Source: Hyalangium versicolor (GTDB taxonomy: Bacteria; Myxococcota; Myxococcia; Myxococcales; Myxococcaceae). Taken from it: DNA of 64,000 nucleotides. How positions within the stretch are numbered: position 1 is the first letter of the stretch; each line of letters begins with the position of its first letter. The stretch spans positions 682,001 to 746,000 of the forward strand of contig NZ_JAHXBF010000002.1 of the NCBI RefSeq assembly GCF_020103695.1. The letters are read 5' to 3'. The notes beneath the pieces are model-generated. The model was not told where the DNA came from, searched no databases, and saw only the letters and a list, made by a program, of their open reading frames with translations. The position numbers and the translations under genes were made by a program. Positions 17,940 to 26,790 of the stretch are shown here, one piece after another.

Positions 17940-19772
17940 TCAGGAGCCGGACTTCGCCTCGCCGGAGTAGATGGCGTCGGCGATGCGGTAGGCGCTGCCC
18001 TCCAGGCGCTGGAACGCTTCCTTCAGCGTGGCGGGATCGCCGGAGTTGAGCACTTCCTTGAGCCGATCGAGGTCCGCCTTGATCTCGTCGCGGTCCTTCT
18101 CCGAGAGCAGGGTGGCGTACTCCTCGAGGCTCTTCTCCGTGGTGTAGATGAGCCCGTCGGCGTTGTTGCGCAGATCGGCGAGCTCCTTCTTCTTCTTGTC
18201 GTCCACGGCATGCGCCTGGGCGTCGGCGATCATCCCCTGGATCTCCGCCTCGGAGAGGCCGGAGTTGCTCACCACGCGCACCTGCTGGACCTTGCCGGTG
18301 CCCAGGTCCTTGGCGCTCACGTGGACGATGCCGTTGGCGTCGATGTCGAAGGACACCTCGATCTGCGGCACACCGCGCGGGGCCGGAGGAATGCCCACCA
18401 GCTCGAAGCGGGCCAGCGTCTTGTTGTCCGCCGCCATCTCGCGCTCGCCCTGGAGCACGTGCACGCTCACCAGCGGCTGGTTGTCCACCGCGGTGGAGAA
18501 CACCTGGCTCTTCTTGCAGGGGATCGTCGTGTTCTTGTCGATGATCTTCGTGAAGACGCCGCCCGCCGTCTCCACGCCGAGGCTCAGTGGGGTGACGTCC
18601 AGGAGGAGGACGTCCTTCACCTCGCCCTTGAGCACGCCACCCTGGATGGCGGCGCCCACGGCGACCACTTCATCCGGGTTGATGCCCTTGTGAGGCTCCT
18701 TGCCGAAGAACTCCTTCACCTTCTGCTGCACGCGCGGCATGCGCGTCATGCCGCCGACGAGCAGCACCTGGTTGATCTGCGGCGCGGTGACGCCCGCGTC
18801 CTTGAGGGCGATGCGGCACGGCTCGATGGAGTGATCGATGAGGTCGGCGACCAGCTCCTCGAAGGTGGTGCGCTCCACCGTCTCGGTGAGGTGCTTGGGG
18901 CCCGTGGCGTCCGCGGTGATGAACGGAAGGTTGACCTCCGTCTCCGAGGCGCTGGAGAGCTCGTGCTTGGCGCGCTCGGAGGCCTCCTTGAGCCGCTGCA
19001 GCGCCATGCGGTCCTTGCGCAAGTCGATGCCGTTGTTCTGCTCGGCGAACTTCTTGGCCAGGAAGTCCACCAGCCGCTGGTCGAAGTCCTCGCCGCCCAG
19101 GAACGTATCGCCGTTGGTGCTCTTCACCTCGAACACGCCGGCGTTCAGCTCCAGGATCGAGATATCGAACGTACCGCCGCCCAGGTCGTACACGGCGATG
19201 CGCTCGGTCTTGCTGTCCTTGACCTTGTCCAGGCCGTAGGCGAGCGCGGCGGCCGTGGGCTCGTTGATGATGCGCAGGACGTTGAGGCCCGCGATGCGGC
19301 CGGCATCCTTGGTGGCCTGACGCTGACCGTCGTTGAAGTAGGCCGGAACGGTGATGACGGCCTCGGTGACAGGCTCACCAAGGTAGTCCTCCGCCGTCTG
19401 CTTCATCTTCATCAGCACGATGGCGCTGATCTCCGGCGGGCTGTAGCCCTTGCCGCGGATCTCCACCCAGGCGTCCCCGTTGGGGCTGGTGACCACCTTG
19501 AAGGAGCTCACACCGATGGCCTTCTTGGCCTCGGGCGAGTCGAACTTGCGGCCGATGAGGCGCTTGACAGCGTAGACGGTGTTCTCCGGATTGGTGATGG
19601 CCTGGCGCTTGGCGATCTGCCCCACCAGCCGCTCACCGGAGTCCGTGAAGCCCACCATGGAGGGCGTGGTCCGGCTGCCCTCGCTGTTCGGAATGACTAC
19701 CGGCTCGCCGCCTTCCATCACGGCGACGCAGGAGTTCGTCGTTCCCAGGTCGATTCCAATAACCTTGCCCAT
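17940..19772 (-). CDS. dnaK: Hsp70 chaperone DnaK (possible SglK orthologue)
   Basis: This is a 610-residue Hsp70. The ATPase domain begins [17 protein letters not shown] and contains [31 protein letters not shown] and [11 protein letters not shown]; the substrate-binding domain contains [11 protein letters not shown] and ends in a helical lid. The C-terminus finishes GEAKSGS and lacks the acidic EEV-type tail of housekeeping DnaK, so it is shorter than the usual 635-640 residues. It follows grpE after 6 bp and there is no dnaJ nearby. From memory, M. xanthus has a specialised grpE-like/dnaK-like pair (grpS, sglK) needed for exopolysaccharide and social motility; this pair may be the orthologue. 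That is inference. Confidence 0.93.
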   Translation of the reverse strand: MGKVIGIDLGTTNSCVAVMEGGEPVVIPNSEGSRTTPSMVGFTDSGERLVGQIAKRQAITNPENTVYAVKRLIGRKFDSPEAKKAIGVSSFKVVTSPNGDAWVEIRGKGYSPPEISAIVLMKMKQTAEDYLGEPVTEAVITVPAYFNDGQRQATKDAGRIAGLNVLRIINEPTAAALAYGLDKVKDSKTERIAVYDLGGGTFDISILELNAGVFEVKSTNGDTFLGGEDFDQRLVDFLAKKFAEQNNGIDLRKDRMALQRLKEASERAKHELSSASETEVNLPFITADATGPKHLTETVERTTFEELVADLIDHSIEPCRIALKDAGVTAPQINQVLLVGGMTRMPRVQQKVKEFFGKEPHKGINPDEVVAVGAAIQGGVLKGEVKDVLLLDVTPLSLGVETAGGVFTKIIDKNTTIPCKKSQVFSTAVDNQPLVSVHVLQGEREMAADNKTLARFELVGIPPAPRGVPQIEVSFDIDANGIVHVSAKDLGTGKVQQVRVVSNSGLSEAEIQGMIADAQAHAVDDKKKKELADLRNNADGLIYTTEKSLEEYATLLSEKDRDEIKADLDRLKEVLNSGDPATLKEAFQRLEGSAYRIADAIYSGEAKSGS

Positions 19773-19778
19773 GGCGTC

Positions 19779-20666
19779 TTACTGACTCCCCCCAGAGGGT
19801 TGCTCGTTCTCAGTGGATACGGCGGGCGAAGTGCCCGCCTCCGGTGCCGTGCCGACACCGGGGGTTTCGGAAGGCTTCGTCTCTGCAGCCGCGGCCACCG
19901 GCTCGGGAGCGGGCGCAGGCGGCTCGGGCGGCGGCGACGGGGCGCGGGCGACAGCCACGAGGGCCGGCCGCACCAGGCGTTCGTTGAGGTAGTAGCCGCG
20001 CAGGACTTCGAAGGCGACGTTGCCGGGAGCAACCTCGGCGGTCTCCACCTGCTGCATGGCCTCGTGGAGGCGCGGATCAAAGGCCTGACCCTTGGCGCTG
20101 AAAGACTTCACGCCGTGGCGCGCCAGCGTGTCCTCGAAAGACTTGCGCGTCATCGCCACGCCCTTGTGGAAGCTGGCGAAGTCGGGAGACTTCGTCGCGG
20201 CATCCATGGCGCGGTCCAGGTTGTCCATCACCGGCAGGAGATCCTTGAGCAGCTTCTCGGAGCCGAACTTCTGGACCTCCTCCTTCTCCTTCTGGGCGCG
20301 CTTCTTGTAGTTCTCCAGGTCGGCCGCGGCGCGCACGGTGCGCTCGTGGTCGTCCTTGAGGCGCTCCATCAGCTTGCGGCTCTCGCCCTGGCTGAACTCG
20401 AGCTGGGCGCGAAGGCTCTCTACTTCCTTGCGTGCCGCCTCGAGCTCGGCGGTCAGCGCGGTAAACTCTTCAGAGGAAGCGGGCTCGGGCTGGGGCTCGG
20501 GAGCCACCTCGCCCTCGCTGGCAGTCTCCGCGGAGTCCACCTCGAGCGTCAGGCCCTCTTCGGAATCTGAAGGCGCATTGCGACGCTCGACGCTCTTGAG
20601 CGCCGCGTCGATCACTTCCTGCGCGATGTTCGCGCTGAAGTTTCCCTTCTCATTGGTGCCGGCCAC
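19779..20666 (-). CDS. grpE: GrpE nucleotide exchange factor (possible GrpS orthologue)
   Basis: This is a 295-residue co-chaperone that would release ADP from the DnaK encoded next. The core (about 70-215) has a long coiled-coil helix, then [26 protein letters not shown], and the beta-domain segment [15 protein letters not shown] followed by [17 protein letters not shown]. It is longer than typical GrpE (about 200) because of an acidic N-terminal region and a disordered Pro/Ala/Glu-rich tail of about 65 residues. The start is GTG at 20666; no good Shine-Dalgarno precedes it. First gene of a two-gene unit with dnaK. Confidence 0.92.
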   Translation of the reverse strand: MAGTNEKGNFSANIAQEVIDAALKSVERRNAPSDSEEGLTLEVDSAETASEGEVAPEPQPEPASSEEFTALTAELEAARKEVESLRAQLEFSQGESRKLMERLKDDHERTVRAAADLENYKKRAQKEKEEVQKFGSEKLLKDLLPVMDNLDRAMDAATKSPDFASFHKGVAMTRKSFEDTLARHGVKSFSAKGQAFDPRLHEAMQQVETAEVAPGNVAFEVLRGYYLNERLVRPALVAVARAPSPPPEPPAPAPEPVAAAAETKPSETPGVGTAPEAGTSPAVSTENEQPSGGSQ

Positions 20667-20672
20667 GCTCGC

Positions 20673-20701
20673 ACTATGTCACGGGTCCAGAACCGTTCCA
20701 A
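20673..20701 (-). promoter_or_regulatory. Candidate promoter of grpE-dnaK, possibly leaderless
   Basis: On the minus strand, TTGGAA (20696-20701) and CATAGT (20673-20678) are separated by 17 bp. The grpE GTG begins only 6 nt after the -10-like element, so a transcript from here would start at or next to the start codon. The match to a sigma-70 type promoter is moderate. Confidence 0.35.
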
Positions 20702-20786
20702 CCCCGCGAACTGCCTGGAAGAACCCCGGCCGAGCATCCAACCCATGGGCTGGCATTGAAGATGTGCGGCCGGGGCAGAACGCGGA

Positions 20787-21248
20787 TCAGGCGGAGGGCT
20801 TCTTGCGGCCAATCGACTTCGGGGCCTTCTTCGTGGCAGGGGCCTTGGCGCCCGAGGCGGCCTTCTTCGCACCGGCCTTCTTGCCAATCGTCTTGCCTGA
20901 CTTGCGGGCAGGCTTGGGAGTGGCCGCGGGCTCGGCGGCAGCGGGAGCGGCGGCTGGTTGGGCCTTGGCGGTGTCCTGGGGCTTGGAGCTGTCCAGGGCG
21001 GAGCCGACGGCGCCCTCCACCTTGCGCACGGCGGTCTCCAGCTTCTCGGCGGCCTCCTTGGTGATGACAGAGGCCTTGTCGCGCAGATCCTTGAGGGTCT
21101 CCTTGACCTTGGCCTGGCGAGCGGGGTCCTTCACTTCATCCAGGAGCCGCTGGGCCTCGACCTTGATCTCCTCGCCCGTGCGCTTGAGCTCCTCGCCGGT
21201 GCGCTTGATGAAGTCCATGATCTGCTTTTCCCACTTCTGCTCGGCCAT
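20787..21248 (-). CDS. Amphipathic helical protein with histone H1-like Lys/Ala-rich tail
   Basis: The product has 153 residues. Residues 1-85 form a long amphipathic helix (KQIMDFIKRTGEELKRTGEE and following repeats) resembling phasin or apolipoprotein-like proteins. The last 55 residues are Lys/Ala/Pro-rich (KKAGAKKAASGAKAPATKKA), like eukaryotic histone H1 tails and bacterial H1-like proteins, so it may bind DNA or another polyanion. The ATG at 21248 is preferred to a GTG 15 nt upstream because GGAGG sits 8 nt before it. It lies upstream of grpE on the same strand after a gap of about 120 bp. Nucleoid or granule binding is inference. Confidence 0.75.
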   Translation of the reverse strand: MAEQKWEKQIMDFIKRTGEELKRTGEEIKVEAQRLLDEVKDPARQAKVKETLKDLRDKASVITKEAAEKLETAVRKVEGAVGSALDSSKPQDTAKAQPAAAPAAAEPAATPKPARKSGKTIGKKAGAKKAASGAKAPATKKAPKSIGRKKPSA

Positions 21249-21474
21249 GTCGGGTGCCTCCACTCAGGGGATGCGAAAATCCGGCGCATCTGACTTCACG
21301 CCCGGCGCGAGCGCAAAGCTTTCCTGCTGAAGGAGGAACGCAGGAGCGCCGCCGCGATTGCAGCGAGGGTTCTTCACGGCAAGTGCATTTCACGTCCGGG
21401 AGCCGGGCGGCTGTAGAGTGTTGTTCATGGTTGGGCCCCTGGAGCCAAGGGCCCTGTTTCCGGAGTGTCTGCCT

Positions 21475-23496
21475 ATGCATTTCGCCCGAGTGGCGAGGGT
21501 TCTCGTCGTCCTCACCGTGCTGTGTGCTTGCAGTGGACGAGATGAGCCCGAAGGGCCGCAACTGCCTGACATCGAATTGCCGCCCACGACAGTCGGGCTG
21601 GCCTACGAGAAGAGCCTCGCCGCGAGCGGAGGCGTTGCCCCCTTGCGCTACACGATCGGGGCGGTGCCGGATGGATTCTCGTTCTACACGGGCACGGGGC
21701 AGCTCAAGGGGCCGGCAAACGCCGAGGGCGAGTTCACGCTCGCCATCAAGGTCACGGATGCCACGGGCCTGACGGACTCGAGGGACTACGCGCTGAAGGT
21801 CTACGCGGCTCCCGTGATCGCCCCCTTGGTACTGCTCGAGGCTTCCTCGGGGAAGGCGTACGACTTCACGCTGAGCGCGACGGGCGGCATGCCTCCGCTG
21901 CGGTGGTCGCTGGTGAATGGCTCGCTGCCCCCGGGGTTGTCCTTGTCGGAGGAGGGAACGCTCTCGGGAGTTCCCCAAGGCCTGGGAGGCTATCCGGTCA
22001 CCGTGCGCGTGCAGGACAACAACGGGGCGCTGGCCACGTGGTCGTTCACGGTGAAGGTGGGGAGCAACAACCCGGATGGCGGGACGCCGGATGGCGGCAC
22101 CGGGGATGCGGGCACGCCGTTCCCACTCGAGGTGGCCAACTGGAACATCGAGTGGTTCGGGAGCACCACCGAGGGGCCTACCAACGATCCACTCCAGCTC
22201 ACCAACGCGCGCACGGTCATCAGCGACATCAATCCGGACGTCTTGGGAGTGGCGGAGATCGTCGACGTCAACCAGTTCAACAGCCTGAAGACGGGGCTGA
22301 CAGGCTACGACGGCTTCCTCGCCAATGACTCGAGCGTCACGAACGGCAGCACCTACTACACCATCAACGAGCAGAAGGTGGGCGTGCTCTACAAGTCGAA
22401 TGTGGTGAGCGTGGTGAACAAGGAGGTGATCCTCGGCTCGAACTCGAGCGACTTCGCGGGCCGTCCTCCGCTACGGGTGGATCTGCGGATCACCCGTTCG
22501 GCGAAGAGCGTGGACCTGACGGTCATCGTGCTGCACATGAAGGCTGACACCGCTCGGGCAGACTATGATCAGCGCCAGCGCGCGGGCGTGGCGCTCAAGC
22601 AGTACCTGGACACGTACCTGCCCACTTCGCGCGCCATCGTCCTGGGCGACTGGAACGACGACGTGGACGTGTCCATCGCCAAGGACACCACCACCGGCAA
22701 CTACCTGCCCTCGCCCTACCAGAACTTCCTGGACGCTCCCTCGGAGTACACGTACCTCACCCTGCCGCTCTCGCAGGCCAACATGGGCAGCTCGGTGGGC
22801 TTCACCAACGTGATCGATCACCAATTGGTCACCAACGAGCTGGCCGTCAGCTACGTGAGCAACTCCGCCACCGTGGTGCACCCGAACATCGCCAGCTACG
22901 GCAGCACGACGTCCGATCACTACCCCATCGTGAGCCAGTTCGACTTCTCGCAGGTGGTGTCGCAGCCGCCCGTGGCGCCTGCGGTGTTCATCAACGAGTT
23001 CCTGCCCCAACCCAACAACAACCCCAGCACGGGACAAGTGGACTTCGATCAGATGTTCGTGGAGGTCCTCAACACGACGAACTCGACCGTCAACCTGAGC
23101 GGCTGGAAGCTGCACGACGCGGAGTCGTACTCCGGCGCCAAGCCCGCGCGGCATGTCTTCCCCGCGGGGACGACGCTGGCTCCAGGCAAGGTGTACGTCG
23201 TCTACTCGGGCGTTTCGGCTGTGCCCACGGGTGGGACCAACGTGGACTACGCCAACGGGGGTGACGGGCTGCGGTTCAACCGCGGCGTCAACGTGGGGAG
23301 CACCGGTGACACGGTGTATCTGGTGAAGCCCGACAACACCGTGCAGGACAGCTACCACTACCAGGACACGTACCAGGGCTTCTCATACAACCGCAGCCCG
23401 GATGGCTCGAACACGGGCGCATGGGTTCGCCACGACTTGCTGCCCGCGGGGCTCAGTACCTCGCCTGGGAAGCGCGCGGACGGCACGGACTTCTGA
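21475..23496 (+). CDS. Lipoprotein with putative-Ig, endonuclease/exonuclease/phosphatase-like and lamin-tail domains
   Basis: This is a surface lipoprotein of 673 residues. The signal MHFARVARVLVVLTVLCAC ends in a lipobox-like LCAC. Two Ig-like (putative Ig, He_PIG) modules follow (about 25-110 and 110-200), then a spacer of Gly/Asp/Thr. The catalytic-type domain (about 220-500) carries VANWNIEWFG, VLHMKAD, LGDWNDD and a final SDHYPIV, the Asn, His, Asp-Asn and Asp-His signatures of the endonuclease/exonuclease/phosphatase superfamily. A lamin-tail domain (about 510-640) starts FINEFLPQP and includes LSGWKLHD. It probably degrades extracellular DNA, though a phospholipase or phosphatase role is possible. 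The stop overlaps the next start (TGATG). Confidence 0.85.
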   Translation: MHFARVARVLVVLTVLCACSGRDEPEGPQLPDIELPPTTVGLAYEKSLAASGGVAPLRYTIGAVPDGFSFYTGTGQLKGPANAEGEFTLAIKVTDATGLTDSRDYALKVYAAPVIAPLVLLEASSGKAYDFTLSATGGMPPLRWSLVNGSLPPGLSLSEEGTLSGVPQGLGGYPVTVRVQDNNGALATWSFTVKVGSNNPDGGTPDGGTGDAGTPFPLEVANWNIEWFGSTTEGPTNDPLQLTNARTVISDINPDVLGVAEIVDVNQFNSLKTGLTGYDGFLANDSSVTNGSTYYTINEQKVGVLYKSNVVSVVNKEVILGSNSSDFAGRPPLRVDLRITRSAKSVDLTVIVLHMKADTARADYDQRQRAGVALKQYLDTYLPTSRAIVLGDWNDDVDVSIAKDTTTGNYLPSPYQNFLDAPSEYTYLTLPLSQANMGSSVGFTNVIDHQLVTNELAVSYVSNSATVVHPNIASYGSTTSDHYPIVSQFDFSQVVSQPPVAPAVFINEFLPQPNNNPSTGQVDFDQMFVEVLNTTNSTVNLSGWKLHDAESYSGAKPARHVFPAGTTLAPGKVYVVYSGVSAVPTGGTNVDYANGGDGLRFNRGVNVGSTGDTVYLVKPDNTVQDSYHYQDTYQGFSYNRSPDGSNTGAWVRHDLLPAGLSTSPGKRADGTDF

Positions 23497-24113
23497 TGGC
23501 CACTCGCACCCTGTATCGCCCGGTGGGCTTGAAGGAGGCGGAGCTGGTGCTCGGCAGCGAGTGCACCGGCTTCCCGCCACGGCTGCCGGATCAGCCCATC
23601 TTCTACCCGGTGATGAACGACGAGTATGCGCGGCAGATCGCCCGGGGCTGGAACACGCCGGATCCGGGCTCTGGGTATGCGGGTTTCATCACCGAGTTCG
23701 ACGTGAGCACGGCGTACCTCGAGGGCTTCGAGGTCCACACCGTGGGCGGTGGCCTGCACAAGGAGCTCTGGGTGCCGGCGGAGCAACTCGCGGAGTTCAA
23801 CCGCCGCATCTCGGGGCCCATCCGGTTCACGGAGGCTCACTACGGCCCGCGGTATCGCGGTCCCGAGACGACACTCGGGGCTCCCCTGGCCGGGCAACTT
23901 CGGACGCTGCGCTCGCTGGAGCCGGGCGCGGTGAAGGAGCACCGGGCGCTGGTGCTCTTCAACTTCGCGTGGTGGTCCCAGACGCCCGCAGATGCGCAGG
24001 GGCTCAGCGAGGCGGAGAAGTTCGAAGCGCTGGACTACCTGCGCCGGGCCTGGGTGAAGGCCTTCTCCCGCTGGCCGCTGCCCGTCCCCAGTGAGCCCGC
24101 GACCTCCGGGTAG
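23496..24113 (+). CDS. Small conserved protein, resembling entries named ADP-ribosylation/crystallin J1
   Basis: The 205-residue protein starts MATRTLYRPVGLKEAELV and carries FPPRLPDQPIFYPVMNDEYA and GGLHKELWVPAEQLAEFN. I recognise this pattern from small bacterial proteins that databases label ADP-ribosylation/crystallin J1; that label is weakly supported and no ADP-ribosylglycohydrolase motif is visible here. There is no signal peptide or membrane helix. Its ATG overlaps the previous stop codon as TGATG, so it is translated together with the nuclease-like lipoprotein gene despite having no obvious relation to it. The role is unknown. Confidence 0.75.
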   Translation: MATRTLYRPVGLKEAELVLGSECTGFPPRLPDQPIFYPVMNDEYARQIARGWNTPDPGSGYAGFITEFDVSTAYLEGFEVHTVGGGLHKELWVPAEQLAEFNRRISGPIRFTEAHYGPRYRGPETTLGAPLAGQLRTLRSLEPGAVKEHRALVLFNFAWWSQTPADAQGLSEAEKFEALDYLRRAWVKAFSRWPLPVPSEPATSG

Positions 24114-24131
24114 CTGAATAGGATTCGGGGC

Positions 24132-24158
24132 CCTCCTGCTTCAGGCCGAGGCAGGAGG
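24132..24158. terminator. Hairpin at convergent gene ends
   Basis: CCTCCTGC (24132-24139) and GCAGGAGG (24151-24158) form a perfect 8-bp stem with an 11-nt loop across the junction of two convergent genes; it overlaps the last codons of the leftward gene. No U-run is present, so termination is only possible. Confidence 0.35.
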
Positions 24159-24896
24159 TGTTCCGGGCGTCGCGGTGCGGGAGACCAGCCGCTCGATGCT
24201 GCGATCGTGGGCGCGCGAGAAGAACACCATGGCCAGGGTCGCACCGATGAGACACATGAACATGTCCCACTGCGCGTCCCAGATGTCTCCCTGCGAGCCG
24301 AGGAATTTGTCTCCGCCCTCCGGATCCAGGATGAGCGCGGCCCACCACTCGATAAACTCGTAGCAGGCGCTGATGGCCAGGGCCACCGAGCCCGTGAGGA
24401 AGTTCAACCAGCCGCCCCGGCGCAGCGGGGTGCGCCGCAGCAGCACCTCGCGAATGATGAAGGCGGGGAAGAACCCCTGCACGAAGTGGCCCAACCGGTC
24501 ATACGGGTTGCGCGACAGGTGGAAGGTGTCGCGCGCCCAGTTGCCCAGCGGCGTGAGCGCATAGGTGTAATAGGCGCCGTACGTCAGCACCAGCACGTGC
24601 AGGAAGACGCAGACGTAGATCCACCGGGACATCGGGAAGCGGCGGAAGACGCCCGCCAGCACCGCGATGCCGATGAGCCCCGGGCCCGTCTCCAGCAGCC
24701 AGTTGAGGTAGCCCTCCGGGCTCGTGATCAGGGTGAACAGCAGGATGGGCGCCAGGACCGCCAGGAGCACCAGCGGCAGCCGCGCTTCCTCCTTCGTGCC
24801 GCTCAAGGGCGGCAGTGTGGAGCCAGAGGAAGCGGCTGTGGAAACCTCTCGAGAGCCGAGGACGCGCGGATCTGGGGTGGTGGAGGCAGGTGCCAT
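24141..24896 (-). CDS. DUF2238 / YjdF-family inner membrane protein
   Basis: This is a 251-residue polytopic membrane protein with about six hydrophobic segments. The stretches YDRLGHFVQGFFPAFIIREV and ACYEFIEWWAALILDPEGG followed by GSQGDIWDAQWDMF are characteristic of the DUF2238 (YjdF) family, whose function is not known. The ATG at 24896 is preferred to a GTG at 24914. An extra, low-complexity N-terminus of about 40 residues precedes the first helix. It converges with the gene ending at 24113 and has no obvious operon partner. Confidence 0.85.
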   Translation of the reverse strand: MAPASTTPDPRVLGSREVSTAASSGSTLPPLSGTKEEARLPLVLLAVLAPILLFTLITSPEGYLNWLLETGPGLIGIAVLAGVFRRFPMSRWIYVCVFLHVLVLTYGAYYTYALTPLGNWARDTFHLSRNPYDRLGHFVQGFFPAFIIREVLLRRTPLRRGGWLNFLTGSVALAISACYEFIEWWAALILDPEGGDKFLGSQGDIWDAQWDMFMCLIGATLAMVFFSRAHDRSIERLVSRTATPGTPPASA

Positions 24897-24944
24897 GGGC
24901 TTCCACCTTCGCACGGTTCCGCACGCCTGTGGATTCGCCGACCG

Positions 24945-25652
24945 CTACCCTCGTGCCCTTGGCGCCTGCGCGGACGCTCGCCGCCCCGCGATGGTGAGGG
25001 TGCGCGCATGCACCTCCGCGACGATGCTCCGAGCCATCGCGGTGGCTTCGGGGCCGGCCTTCTCCGGCCTCCCCGCATCGAAGGGCGGCGCGGGATCGTA
25101 CTCCATCGCCAGCTGCGACATCTTCGCGAGGGGCTCGCCTCGGAGCTGCGCGAGCAGCACCAGCCCGAAGTCGATGCCTGCCGTCACACCGCCGCCCGTG
25201 AGGCGGTTGCGGTCCACCACCACCCGCTCATCAGACACCTCCACGCCGAGGGCCGCGAGCACTTCATACGAAGACCAATGTGTCGTCGCCCGGTAGCCGT
25301 CCAGCAGGCCCGCGATCGCGAGGATGAGCGAGCCCGAGCAGACTGACGTCACGTACTTCGCCCGGCTCCCCCGGTCCGCGAGGAAGCGGAGCGTTTCCGC
25401 GTCCTCCATCACCTCGGCCGTGCCGAGCCCTCCTGGAACGAAGAGCACGTCCAGGTCGGCCGGACACGTCTCGAAGGTCGCGGTGGGGACGATGGACACT
25501 GCTGAATCGGAGAGAACCGGAGCGAGGGTCTTCGAGACGAGGTGCACCTTCTCAGTCGTGCCCAGGGCGGTCAGCGGCCCGACGAAGTCGAGCAGCGTGA
25601 CACCGGGGTAGATGAGCATGCCGATCTGCAGAGGGGAAGGAAGGTTCGTCAT
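24945..25652 (-). CDS. DJ-1/PfpI family protein (isonitrile hydratase-like)
   Basis: This 235-residue cytoplasmic protein has the DJ-1/PfpI fold. It begins LQIGMLIYPGVTLLDFVGPL, has LFVPGGLGTAEVMED, and carries the nucleophile-elbow cysteine in SVCSGSLILAIAGLLDG followed by TTHWSSYE. Closest relatives by pattern are isonitrile hydratase-like proteins, so a hydratase or amidase activity is plausible. The start at 25652 has AAGGAG 7 nt upstream. It is divergent from a GlxA-type regulator with which it shares a 112-bp intergenic region containing repeated motifs; that regulator probably controls it. Confidence 0.85.
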   Translation of the reverse strand: MTNLPSPLQIGMLIYPGVTLLDFVGPLTALGTTEKVHLVSKTLAPVLSDSAVSIVPTATFETCPADLDVLFVPGGLGTAEVMEDAETLRFLADRGSRAKYVTSVCSGSLILAIAGLLDGYRATTHWSSYEVLAALGVEVSDERVVVDRNRLTGGGVTAGIDFGLVLLAQLRGEPLAKMSQLAMEYDPAPPFDAGRPEKAGPEATAMARSIVAEVHARTLTIAGRRASAQAPRARG

Positions 25653-25693
25653 GAGGTGTCTCCTTGAGAGGCCCTCTGTATGGCAGCCGCCCG

Positions 25694-25742
25694 CATTCTG
25701 GACGAGTGGCCAGAATGACAACCTTCGCTGGATTCTGGCCAC
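25694..25742. promoter_or_regulatory. Three-copy ATTCTGG operator-like element between DJ-1 gene and GlxA-type regulator
   Basis: The core ATTCTGG occurs at 25695-25701 (+), 25710-25716 (-) and 25732-25738 (+). The first two form CATTCTGG/CCAGAATG, and the second and third form an 11-bp perfect inverted repeat GTGGCCAGAAT/ATTCTGGCCAC (25706-25716, 25732-25742). The cluster fills the divergent intergenic region beside the AraC-type regulator, so it is a likely binding site for that protein. Confidence 0.55.
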
Positions 25743-25764
25743 GCCCCTGCCGCAGACTCCGGCC

Positions 25765-26790
25765 ATGCACCGCGTGGCAATCGTCGCGACAGATGGCGTG
25801 GTACCTCTCGACTTCTCGATCCCCTGCGACGTGTTCCGGCGGGTGCGGCTTCCGGGAGGCAGCCCCGGCTACCAGGTTCGCGTCTGCGGCGTCTCGAAGG
25901 AGGTGGACACGGGGCTCTTCCACCTGCGCGTTCAGCACGGGCTCGGAGAGCTCGCGCGGGCGGACACCATCATCATCCCCGGTGTCGAGGACGTGAGCGT
26001 CCCCGTGCCCGAGCCCCTGATACGAGCCGTTCGCAAGGCGGCTGCCTCAGGGGCCCGTGTGGCGTCGATCTGCAGCGGAGCGTTCCTGCTCGCCGCGACC
26101 GGCCTGCTCGATGGACGCTGCGCGACAACTCACTGGCTCGGCACCTCCGAGCTGGCTCGCCGCTACCCGAAGATCACCGTGAAGCCCGAGGTGCTCTACG
26201 TGGACGAGGGACAGGTGCTCACCTCGGCGGGAGCTGCCGCGGGGCTCGATCTGTGCCTGCACCTCGTGCGCCGGGACTACGGCTCGGCGGTCGCTGCCGA
26301 AGCGGCCCGTCTCTCCGTGATGCCGCTCGAGCGGGATGGCGGCCAGTCGCAGTTCATCGCGCATGCACCACCCACTCCGGAGGGCGTATCGCTGGAGTCC
26401 GTCCTCCACTGGATCGAAGAGAACCTCCACGAGGAACTCACGCTGCATGCCATCGCGCGGCAGGCCGCCATGAGTGTCAGGACGCTCAGCCGCCGCTTCC
26501 GGGAGCAGACGGGGACCACGCCGCTCCAGTGGCTGCTGAGGGCCCGCGTGCGCCGAGCCCAGTTCCTCCTCGAGACGACAAACCAGGCGGTGGAGCGCGT
26601 CGCATCCGATGTCGGCTTCGGCTCGGCTGCCGCCTTTCGGGAGCAGTTCCGCCGCATCGTGGGCACGAGCCCTCAGTCCTACCGCCGCGCGTTCCTGAGC
26701 AGGTCCGCCGCGCACATACCAGCGGAGAGGCAGGGACGCCGGATCACCCTCGCGACAGTGCGGCCATCGCCGCTGCCATCACCTGTTTGA
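25765..26790 (+). CDS. GlxA family transcriptional regulator (DJ-1/PfpI domain plus AraC-type HTH)
   Basis: This is a 341-residue regulator. The N-terminal DJ-1-like domain (1-190) starts HRVAIVATDGVVPLDFSIP and has SICSGAFLLAATGLLDG with a cysteine at the elbow, perhaps as a ligand-sensing rather than catalytic site. The AraC double helix-turn-helix (about 215-310) contains LTLHAIARQAAMSVRTLSRR and RAQFLLETTNQAVERVASDV, then GFGSAAAFREQFRR. The ATG at 25765 is the first that fits the family N-terminus. The last 20 or so residues extend past the usual end and overlap the 3' end of larC on the opposite strand by 47 bp. The likely target is the divergent DJ-1 gene. Confidence 0.9.
   Translation: MHRVAIVATDGVVPLDFSIPCDVFRRVRLPGGSPGYQVRVCGVSKEVDTGLFHLRVQHGLGELARADTIIIPGVEDVSVPVPEPLIRAVRKAAASGARVASICSGAFLLAATGLLDGRCATTHWLGTSELARRYPKITVKPEVLYVDEGQVLTSAGAAAGLDLCLHLVRRDYGSAVAAEAARLSVMPLERDGGQSQFIAHAPPTPEGVSLESVLHWIEENLHEELTLHAIARQAAMSVRTLSRRFREQTGTTPLQWLLRARVRRAQFLLETTNQAVERVASDVGFGSAAAFREQFRRIVGTSPQSYRRAFLSRSAAHIPAERQGRRITLATVRPSPLPSPV

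Noticed and set aside
17805..20570. Rightward 921-codon open frame opposite dnaK and grpE
   Set aside because: It is antisense to two unmistakable chaperone genes and has no recognisable domain.
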